This document shows, one piece after another, positions 24,015 to 32,800 of a DNA stretch of 64,000 nucleotides (position 1 is the stretch's first letter; each line of letters starts with the position of its first letter). Source of the DNA: Protea cynaroides (taxonomy: Eukaryota; Streptophyta; Magnoliopsida; Proteales; Proteaceae); the NCBI GenBank assembly GCA_028583415.1, contig CM053276.1, positions 120,955,666-121,019,665 of the forward strand, read 5' to 3'. Position numbers and translations under genes: made by a program. The notes beneath the pieces were generated by a model, which was given only the letters and a program-made list of their open reading frames with translations, was not told the DNA's origin and did no database searches.

Positions 24015-25122
24015 GAAAAAATTTCATCTACACCCCATCAAAGATTCTTAACATCATCTACATTCACAAGAATATCGAAACATCATCTAGGTCCATTAAC
24101 TTTGGCTGTGGTAATCATAGAAGCCCACTCCATCAGTTGATTGTCGTTAGATGCTGATGTCAAGTGGATTGAAACTTTTCACAGACAAGAATACCATTTT
24201 TATAGGGTAAAATACCAATATACCCTTCTGATAACTTTGGTTGTCCTCTATTTCAATGTATTTATATTTTTTTTCTCTTTTTTAAGATAACAATGACATT
24301 ATCTTGTCTTCACCATAAATACCCCAGTTCTCTTTAAATCACTCACCAGTCTTTCACCTTTGAGCTACCTTTGAGCTTCATCGACCTGGATAGTCGAAAA
24401 TGGCAAAATCTGCAATCCCATCATTCCCAGAAAATCCTTCAACCATCCTTCCTGGAAAACCCTACAACACAGCAAGTTTTTCGCTTCAACATACACAAAA
24501 AGAACTTCTTCAGCGGAACTCGTAAGGAACCCAATTCGAGGGTTGAAACCTGATTCACCACCATGAGAACTACTAAGGAATCTGGAATCTTGGTCTCCTA
24601 TGATCCAAATATGAGGTTGCCGCTCTGGCTATCGCCGTAAGCCACTCGCGACGGGATCATTAGTAGTTGGCAAGAAACTGATTTCAAATTCTTTGTATGA
24701 TCACTGATTGAATATGAGAGAGAATGCGAAAATGGGACAAATCATTAAGTTAGAATATTTGTTTGGCCAAAACCCTAGAAAAACCTTTTCAAATAAAATA
24801 AAATAAAAATTCTTCTCAACGCAGAGGGGATGCTGCCGTCGGAGCAGGGAGGATGCTTGGGTGATTCAGTAGCTCTTCTCAACACAGAGGAGACTAGAGT
24901 TTGAGTGAGAATGAACGAGAGAGTAAAAATTCGCAGTAGGGATAAGTAACATTTGAAGGCTAAATTTGTAAATGAACATAAATTTTCTTTTTTAAAATTT
25001 TTATTTGAGGGGTAAAATTGTATTTCAATAATTTTAATGATTCTCGTCAGTTAAGTGGACCTAGGTGATGTTTCGGCATTCTTGTGGGTGTAGATGATGT
25101 TAAGGATCTTTGATGGGGTGTA
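24015..25122. mobile_element. Inner MULE A with captured fructokinase fragment
   Basis: The left terminus GAAAAAATTTCATCTACACC and about 130 bp after it (CATCAAAGATT, AACATCATCTACA, CACTCC) are mirrored in inverted order at 25020-25122 (GATGATGTTAAGGATC, TGATGGGGTGTA). The right terminus is cut short where element B begins at once. It encodes no transposase. Confidence 0.7.
24557..24720 (+). pseudogene. Captured fragment of a fructokinase (pfkB family)
   Basis: One frame reads MRTTKESGILVSYDPNMRL, then PLWLSP, a stop codon, then ATRDGIISSW. Plant fructokinases have this run in the middle of the pfkB fold (SYDPNLRLPLWPS followed by AREGI..IW). The stop replaces the codon after the proline. 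About 45 codons of match remain from a roughly 330-aa enzyme, with no active-site GAGD motif. It lies in inner MULE A. Confidence 0.75.
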
Positions 25123-26667
25123 TAAAAAAAAATTTCATCTACATCCCATCAAAGATTGTTAACATCATCTACACCCACAAGAATGCAAAAATATCATCTA
25201 CATCCTAAAACTTTTGCTGTGGTAATCAAAGAAGTCCACTCCGTCAGTTGACTCCCGTCAAATGCTGACATTAAGTGGATTGTAATATTTCAAATACCAT
25301 AATACCCTTTTGGCCTATTGAAAAGACCATTATACCATGTTGATATTTGTTATCATACACCTCTGTTTCATTTCGAAACAGTTAGAGAGAGATTTTGTTC
25401 GTAACAATAGAAAGGGGGAAAATAAAATCCTACTTCTTTTTTACGAGGACGGCGAAGACTGACTTGTCATTTTTCTTCACTGTCGACGGTGCCTTCATCT
25501 TTTCCGACCACGATTATTCCTTCGACAACAAGCTCAATCGACCAATGTCTTCTTCATCCTCAACCACCCCAAGTTTTTGAAGTAGTTTTTATTTGATTGG
25601 GTAACTACATTTGGAATTGGTTTTTGAATGTTACAGAGATGCCTATTCTGGCCCAAAACCAACAGCTCCCATCAGAGATAAAAGGGAGATGCTTATGCAT
25701 CAATGGAATTATATTTGAAGTGCCAATTTGTAAAACTGAGGTGGAAATTAAACATCGTTGTTGCTCGTTTTCTCACCTTCAAACCTCCATTGGTCATTGC
25801 AAATGTTTTTTTTTTCTAAATGTAAACTGTAAATGCTTTACAACCTTGTAAATCACTAAGAACTTGAATGTGTACAAGGGATCCGCCTTGAGCAATTGGG
25901 TGGGCCGGTGAGCATGGTACCCAGATGGAAATCATACAAATCAATGACTCACATTGATTGTGTGAATCTCCCACAAACATTACAGTATTCTTCCCTTTCA
26001 TCTTCACAAGAAAATCAAGCCCATTGAACCTTCCACCATGAAAATGAAGCAAAGATCAGAGGAAAGAAAAGGAATAATATGGAAGCTTCTTCCCGACGCT
26101 GCTCAGAATGAGTGGATGAAGGTTCTTGGGGATTGCCTTGAATTTTTCTGGGTCTGCCCCTACATCGCTGCTACTCGTCTTCTCATTACTCGGGTCAGGG
26201 TTGCAGTCATCTTTTTCATCTTTCTCCGTGTCCTTCCTTTTTCAATTGAGGTCGAGTGAACAATTGATGTTCTCGATGCGATGATGGACTTGCCGGAGGT
26301 TTCGAGCAAGAGCTTCCGCAGCTCCGTGTAATTCTCGACGGCCATGAGTTCAAGGTCGTAGATGTCGTAGTTCCATGAGCTTTTGCCAGGTTTCAGTGAT
26401 GAAAGAAGCCGTAGACTCCAACGTTAGGGGATAGGGTTTGGGTGAGAGTGAAAATGAAAGAGGGAGATAAAATATAAATTTGATTTGAAGGGCAAATTAG
26501 TAAATCAATATAATCTTTTAATTTTTCAATTTGTAATATGAGGGGTAAAATAGTATTTCAATAATTTTAGTGATTTTCGTCATTTAAGTGGACTTAGGTG
26601 ATGTTTTTACAATCTTGTGGGTGTAGATGATGTTAACGATTCTTAATGGGGTGTAAATGTATTTTTT
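25123..26667. mobile_element. Inner MULE B with captured TBL-like fragment
   Basis: It begins AAAAATTTCATCTACATCCC directly at the end of element A and ends with the inverted counterpart GATGATGTTAACGATTC...GGGGTGTAAATG near 26655. The first 130 bp are close to element A's left end (CACAAGAATGCAAAAATATC, GTCCACTCCGTCAGTTGAC). A and B are therefore tandem members of one family, with a compressed shared boundary at 25121-25131. Confidence 0.65.
25870..26052 (-). pseudogene. Captured fragment of a trichome birefringence-like (TBL) protein
   Basis: The minus frame reads FNGLDFLVKMKGK, VMFVGDS and CESLICMISIWVP. TBL/DUF231 O-acetyltransferases of plant cell-wall polysaccharides have NG..FL..MRGK.I.FVGDSL.RNQWESL.CM at this point, including the catalytic GDS serine. 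Here the residues after GDS are disturbed (HNQCES instead of L.RNQWES) and only about 50 codons survive, so it is a non-functional fragment in MULE B. Two further minus-strand protein-like stretches at 26050-26400 (with DPEKFKAIPKNLHPLI and VENYTELRKLLLETSGKS) are not recognised and may be other captured pieces. Confidence 0.65.
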
Positions 26668-26744
26668 TAATTTAATTTAAAAAAAATTATTAAAAAAAAA
26701 ACGTGCCTCAAAACCCCAAAAATCTATAATCAAACGAAGTCCTT

Positions 26745-27030
26745 TCAGTCGGCATCGTGTTCGCCTCCAGCCTCCTCTGAACGATTCGATTCCTGCAACT
26801 CAACTGGCCGATGACATTGCCACCGGAACTTTAAACCACAAAATCACCGATCCGTCCATCCGTGAATGCATGCTGCATCGCCTAAAACCCAACTCTGAAC
26901 TTGCAGAGTTCATCACCAACGAGTTCTCTGGAGGGGACTGGGAAGGAATCATCAACGGAATCTGGCCTAACACCAAGTACCTGGATGTGATCGTCACAAG
27001 CGCCATGGCCCAATACCTCCCAACATGCGA
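26745..27030 (+). pseudogene. Captured GH3 amido synthetase fragment, left arm of the foldback
   Basis: Translation gives GIVFASSLL, a stop, TIRFLQLNW, then after a small shift [49 protein letters not shown] and [13 protein letters not shown]. This is the central region of plant GH3 acyl-acid amido synthetases, which join auxin or jasmonate to amino acids. About 90 codons of a roughly 600-aa enzyme remain, with one stop and one frame break. After QYLPT the sequence changes abruptly to non-GH3 DNA. Confidence 0.8.
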
Positions 27031-27990
27031 GCAATGTTTCTTTTATCATTCTTGTGTGAGCAACGTTACCGAACTGAATCCAGATACAAAGAAAATAAAA
27101 ACCCATGTCTGAATCGCAGATGATGAAATCACGATTTTCTGATTTACGAACTAAATCCAACATGCGAGCAACATGCGAGCAATGTTTCTTTTATCATTCC
27201 TGTGTGAGCAACCTTTTTTTTTTTTTTTTTTTTTTTTTGTCACAGAACAATGTTTCTGTGCGAGGTTCGTCCCTCCTTGCACTTCTTTTCTTCTTCTGAT
27301 TTATTCCGCTGACAGTGCTGTATGAAGTAATGACAACTTCTTCTGATTTTATCAGGAACTGTCTTGCATTCCTCATGAATCCAGACCTCCAATTCCACAA
27401 CTTCTGGTCAAATCTTTGCTCTGTTTTCCAGGAAGAATGCAACGTAGTGCCACCTCCGATTCCAAACCAGCTGTCTTCTCTTCGATCAACTTAAGGAAGA
27501 ACTGGGTAATTGGTATGGTAAGTCACTCCTACCATTCTCGTACTGATCTCAACCCTCAACCCATATCTTTTTTTCTGAACTGCACGTGATGAAATCATAT
27601 TTTTCTTTTATCCGAAAAACCCATATGTCTCGTTGTTCCTGATCTACATTTCTCCGTTTCTCAGTCTCTGTTTCGCCAATGATCTTTTTGTTACTTACGA
27701 CTGGACGGTTTCTTACATCAGTGCCTCACCATTAGGTGTTCAGTAGCAGATTCGCTTCTTTGATCTCTCTCTTTCCTTTTGTGTTTTTTAGTGCAATATG
27801 GTGTTCTTACAGACTGTTCCTCCCACTTCTCTCCTTTATGGATCCGCTGACTGTACTAATCTAGAGAAACAGCTAATCTAGAGAAACAGCTTGAAGTTGT
27901 TCATGTAATTTTGAGTAATTTAAAGCTATATGGGTTCTTATTCCGTTCTTTGTATTGCTTTGTAACTGTAGGTGATGAACTTTGTAATAG
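27030..27990. other. Loop of the GH3 foldback, no gene seen
   Basis: The spacer between the two GH3-containing arms. It contains a direct duplication of GAGCAATGTTTCTTTTATCA followed by TGTGTGAGCAAC (27029-27065 and 27176-27211) and a poly-T tract at 27212-27238. The remaining open frames have no recognisable character. Confidence 0.5.
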
Positions 27991-28185
27991 TGATGTTTCG
28001 TTGATGATGAACTCTGCAAGTTCAGGGTTGGGTTTTAGGCGATGCGACATGCATTCATGGATGGACGGATAGGTGATTTTGGGGTTTAAAGTTCTGGTGG
28101 CAATGTCATTGGCCAGTCGCTGCCAGTTGAATTGCAGGAATCGGATAGCTCCTAGGAGGCTGGAGGCGAACACTGCGCCGATTCG
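27990..28185 (-). pseudogene. Captured GH3 fragment, right arm of the foldback
   Basis: The minus frame is open through FASSLLGAIRFLQFNW, DIATRTLNPKIT, IHECMSHRLKPNPELAEFI, so it is the same GH3 segment as 26745-26920 in inverted orientation. It keeps the reading frame that the left arm has lost, and it stops short of the [14 protein letters not shown] part. The two arms would pair in a single transcript. Confidence 0.8.
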
Positions 28186-28460
28186 AAGGACTTCCTTTCA
28201 TTATAGATTTTTGGAGTTTTGAGGCACGTTTTATTTTTGTAATATATGTATTTTTTAAATTAAATTCTATTATAGATTTTTGATAAAATCTATTTTGTAA
28301 ATCTGAGGGTTCTATTATTCAATAAGATATTGATGATAATGAATGTCATCATCAAATTGAATGACAAAATATTTTCAAAATAGAAGCGGTGAGAGATATT
28401 ATGAGTCAAGTTGAAAGTGGTAGTCTTTTAGGAATCTTGGAGGGGAGGTGGGATAATTTT

Positions 28461-29108
28461 TTTTTAATTAAGAAAAGGGCCCTCCCTCTGTGTCTGTCTC
28501 TCTATCCGTTGTCTTCCACTGAGCCATCCTTGGATTTGTCGTCGTGGGAATCCATGAATGGGCCAGGTAATAAATGTCTAGAGAGACTACCCAAGTCATT
28601 TTCTTTCAATGTAACCCTATTATCCCATCGAAGTTCTGGCAGTGGAATGTAAGAAACCCATTTCCAAATTTGCCAACGTCGGCCAAGGAGCATAGATAGA
28701 GGGGACTACATGGCTGAGAGTGAAAACGAAAGACATATAAAGAGCAATTGTATTTTTCATTAAAAGGTAAAATTAGTTAATTTATCTATTTTTAAAATTT
28801 TAATGAAAGATAAAAATATTTACTAGCATTTTAAGTGAATTCCATCAGTTAAGTGTTACGTAGGTGCACTTGATGTCTTTTTTCAACCTTGGGGATTGGA
28901 TGATAGTTAGCAATTCGTATTGGGGATGTATATGAAATTTTTCGTAGATGTTAATATGTGCGGCAGTGGTGGAGAGGGCAGTGCTATTTGAATCTGTCTG
29001 TCTCCTTCAAACACTGAACGAAGAAAATTTTCATTACAAGATAATCTAATCAATACATTTATCTCTCCTCTTCTTTCGAGGACTTGGAATCAACAAGAAG
29101 AAGAAGAA
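28461..29108. other. End of the MULE cluster and flanking DNA
   Basis: 28461-28944 completes the outer MULE; frames at 28389-28693 are not recognised. 28955-29108 is short gene-free DNA before the raffinose-synthase fragment. Confidence 0.45.
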
Positions 29109-29530
29109 TTACATTTCAACAATGTAGAATTTCTGACTCAACTCAGGAAAGTGATCCAAGTTGAGAATCAGAAGCACACTAGAAGAATCATAAGAGTCGT
29201 CAACCACGCTCGACCCCATGGTGCATCTCCTTGGCTTCCCAGACGAATAAGCACCGAACCTACCAAAACCCTTCAACTCTATCCTTACAATCACTGCTTG
29301 ATCTTTATACCTCAGCCCTTCAATTGCTCCACCAGCATCGAACATGTCGATCAGCCCCAGCGGCACTAACCTTACGACGCCCCCGCCGGAATCACCTTCA
29401 CCAGAGACACTGTGAAATATCTCATGCTCCAGCAACTTCAACGTCGCCGGCATGGACGCTTTTCGCGGCGTCACCAGCTGACCGTCACGGTGACGGTAGA
29501 CTGCACACTCACCGTCGCTGGCGGCTTCTG
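29109..29530 (-). pseudogene. C-terminal fragment of raffinose synthase / seed imbibition protein (galactinol-sucrose galactosyltransferase family)
   Basis: The minus frame contains CAVYRHRDGQLVTPRKASMP, LKLLEHEIFHSVSG, VPLGLIDMFDAGGAIEGLRY, GFGRFGAYSSGKPRRC and DDSYDSSS, ending in a natural-looking stop. These are hallmarks of the C-terminal domain of plant glycoside hydrolase family 36 raffinose synthases. Only about 140 of the usual 750 or more residues are present. Sequence upstream of the fragment is the RIF1 promoter, so the catalytic part is gone. The C-terminal frame is still open, so loss may be recent or the piece was transduced. It runs divergently from RIF1. Confidence 0.8.
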
Positions 29531-29616
29531 CAATAAAGGTAAACGACGCAAGACTGGGTGGATAATTTGGTAATTTATTATCTATTTTTTGTGTAATCTT
29601 GTAAATTACCATGTTT

Positions 29617-29684
29617 TCTTGGCGCAGATAAATTTGGCGCGAATATTTAGACGGCGGACGGAAATTTCAAGTTAGTGGCGCGAA
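29617..29684 (+). promoter_or_regulatory. Cluster of three E2F-type sites in the RIF1 promoter
   Basis: TTTGGCGCGAA at 29633-29643 is a full match to the E2F consensus (TTTSGCGC type, both half-sites). AGTGGCGCGAA at 29674-29684 shares GGCGCGAA, and CTTGGCGCAG at 29618-29627 is a weaker third copy. They lie 137-204 bp before the RIF1 start codon. E2F sites mark S-phase genes in plants, which fits the replication-timing role of RIF1. That the sites work here is inference. Confidence 0.7.
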
Positions 29685-29820
29685 CTTAAGGGTGAGGAGA
29701 CTCAGGAGTCGGAACTCCATTATACTTGAAAGGTTGAAAGGGACTTCTTCTAAACCGTTCATTATAGAAGAACACCCTCTTCATTCTTTTCTTCTTCTAG
29801 ATTATTTGTCTGATGAAAAA

Positions 29821-32800
29821 ATGGCAGACATAGCTGACCAGGTCGAAGAAATCTTAACCAATCTCTCTTCGGATGACAGGGCAGTCAAATCCTTCGCCTA
29901 CTCAAACCTTATACACTTTCATCAACTTTCCACTACAGAAGCTTTTGATATTCGAGTCCTCACTGAAAGATCCCACCGTCTTCTTACTCGGATCCTCTCT
30001 GATATTTCCGACGACGACGAAGAAATGTATGTTCTCATGATTTTTTGCTTGTTGGATCTCTCATCTTTTTAATGGTTATGGTTTTAGTGATTGGGTTACT
30101 CTTTTGTTTGTTTAACTACCAGTGCTGTTGGGGCTTTGAAATGTTTAGGATTCATTATTTACCACCCTTGCCTTGTCGCTTCTATTCAAGGTAAAGAGTG
30201 ACTGATGTTCTCCTCTCTTTTGCGATTTATGATTAGTTTTGATTGAATGTACGTGGTCGTGCGGACACATTCTCTGTGCCTTATTTGTTTTCTTATTATC
30301 ACAAACCATTTTCCTGCGGCCGCTTTTGCCTCTTCTTGATGCACTTACCGATAAAGTTCGGTGGTGGTTTTAAGTAAATCTAATCTCTAATTTATTCATT
30401 TGGGCCAAGATTAGAGGGTGGATTGGCATGGGATGAGGTAACATTTTCTGATAGAGGAGAAAAATAATTGTATACAGAGAGAAAAAGATCCAACCCGGCA
30501 ACTAAAACTTCTTTTTTTTTTTTTTGGGGTTTGGGGGGGAAAAAAGAACTTTTGACTCAGTTTCATGGGTTGCTGCAACTGGAACTCAAACCTGATATTA
30601 TACCAATTCCATTTCATTGCCATCTTCAATATCTTATATATGAGTAGTATCTTCTGGACTGTGAGTATGGTACACTAGTTTCATGGTTACAGCATTTGCA
30701 CCAATGGCTTATAATTTAGTAGGTTTATTGATCGGGTCGGAAACTTCTAAAGACTTCTAAGCATACTGTGGAAGATTTAATATATATCATTCTAGAGGTT
30801 TTGTAGGCATCACCAACACATTTCAAGATGTCATCCATTCATGGTGGTCTTTTAGGTTGACATAAGGGGAGGGCTTTCTTTCTAATTGGGAGGCGCATCG
30901 ATTAATCATCTGTGAGTAGTATTAGTGTCATTGTTCAAATTTATATTCCATATTCATACAAGTTCTAGAAGTCCACATTCATCACCAGCACTTATCCGGA
31001 AGGTTTTGAGTGTGAAAGTAGGAAGGTCTAAGCCTTATGTAAACTCAAAGAATCAGATGTTATGGCCCTTTTGTTAAATTGTCTATGCTTGTATGATCTA
31101 TAAGAATTTTAGATTCCTGTGTGATAAATCATGTGTTATGTGTGATTGACAAATTGCCAAGTCATTCAAAGATCCACTTGTCTGTGCTTACTCCTTAATG
31201 TATTTGTAACATCTACTAAGCCTCTAAAGTAGGTCCTTTATAGATGTAGGGCTGTGACTTTTTTTTGGGGGGTGAATAAAGGGCTGTGACTTAATTTTCC
31301 TTTTTGAAGACTTTCATAACTTGAGAAATTCCCATTGTATCCTCACCTATATTGGCTACATTGTTTCACAATCAATCTTTTGTTTGTAAGTGAGACATAA
31401 GTTCCAATTGTGTCCGACCTCAATTATAATCATGTGGTCATTTATTAGATTCATCATTATTGGTGTAAGATGATCCTGATTTCTGAATAATGATCAGAAC
31501 CTATTTTGCTCTAGCCCATACTCGAGGGTCTAATTTTTTCGTGGCGAGGCAAGTGTTATGTGGCTCAGATTGAAAGAGATTAAGACAGAGATGTCATATT
31601 TTGGCTAATACTTCTGTTAATATCAACAATCAAGGGTCTGGAATTTGGTGATAGCTTAGGGCTTAACCTTTTTCATTTGTTTAGATGATTCGCTCTTTCC
31701 TAGGATCTAGAGTGTTGATACCTAGGGGTTAACCTTTTTCATTTGTTCCCCCCCCCCCCACAACACACACACACACACACACACACTTAAATTTAATTTG
31801 CTTCTCCTTAATAGATGAGAAAAATAGGGGATTATGTAATTACAATTTCATATGTTTCTTGTTGAGGATGCTATTAGTTAGTTGTGAAAACCTTCATAAC
31901 ACTAGATACATAAACTAAAACAAAATGAAATCAATTTGTTTAGGGAAAATTTCTCCCACCTCTCCTGAAGAATACCTTTAAGGCAACCCCCCCAACTTGA
32001 CACACAATGTCAACCACCTCCCCTACTTTTGAAAATATTTCCTCCCAATTTATTTGGTGATAAGATTCATCATCACCTATATATTTAGGACAATAATACC
32101 CTCAAAATTAGAAAAGATGTTTTTCAAAAATCTATGATCTAATTTAAGAAAATAAAAAAAGAAAAAAGTGTTTGTTAGATAATGGACATTTCATTCCTCA
32201 TTTTTATTGAGCCTTTGGTTCTTCTCATTTTTACCGCTGCTCCATGACCTTATAGCACTCGCTAGCGAGGAAACGAAGAACTCCGGGCACTGTTCCAAGG
32301 TTGACATACGCTGATATCGACAGACAAGAAGCCCTAAACCTCCGGTTATAGTCACACGACTAGTCTCGCCAGCCTTCCTCGACCTTGCCTCGACCGTCAT
32401 GAATAGGATAGCGGGGGGGTCGAAAGGAGACTCCACCTAGCTAGCCGGTTATCTTCATTTTCTCCGCATTGAGACCCTCTCCGGATTCTACTATGGTGGA
32501 TAGTGTAGGATGGATGGAGGCGCCTCTGTTGAGCAGCGGTTCCTCCATTGCTGGCAATGCACAATTCGACGATATTGATCCCTCCCGAGGTGTGGAACCC
32601 GGTGACGATGATTTGCTGCTCTGTTTTACCGTCTTTCTAAAATTAGGAGTCGTCGTTGAAGATTAAGGAAGCAAGAAATTTCAGAAAGACGGTGAAATAG
32701 AGCAGCAAATCATCGTCACGGGGTTCCACACCTTGGGAGGGATCGAGATCGTCGAGGAGTAGTGCATTGCCGGCAATGGAGGAACCGCTGCTCGACGGAG

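Larger units (their letters stand above)
23770..28460. mobile_element. Middle MULE: foldback carrying GH3 fragments, interrupted by two insertions
   Basis: The left end (near 23775, AATTTCTCCCACC) and the right end (near 28455, GGAGGTGGGATAATTT) match the termini of the foldback MULE in RIF1 intron 2 (31943-33278), including the TTTGGTGATGA...TCATCACC and AATCTATTATA blocks. The arms continue inward to AACGTGCCTCAAAAC and GTTTTGAGGCACGTT and then into facing copies of a GH3 fragment. Between AATCTATTATAAAATTTA (about 24013) and the resumption at about 26668 lie elements A and B. Target duplications were not resolved. Confidence 0.7.
22698..28944. mobile_element. Nested Pack-MULE cluster, outer element (6.25 kb)
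   Basis: The left end (GGAAAAATTTCATATACACC at 22698) and the reverse complement of the right end (CGAAAAATTTCATATACATC at 28944) are inverted repeats of about 100 bp with moderate identity. Direct repeats TAGATGTTAA flank the unit at 22688-22697 and 28945-28954, the 9-10 bp duplication expected of Mutator-like elements. No transposase is present. The interior holds a ZIP transporter fragment and a second, separately bounded MULE, itself broken by two more. The stack is O(22698-28944) > M(about 23770-28460) > A and B (24015-26667). Confidence 0.8.
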
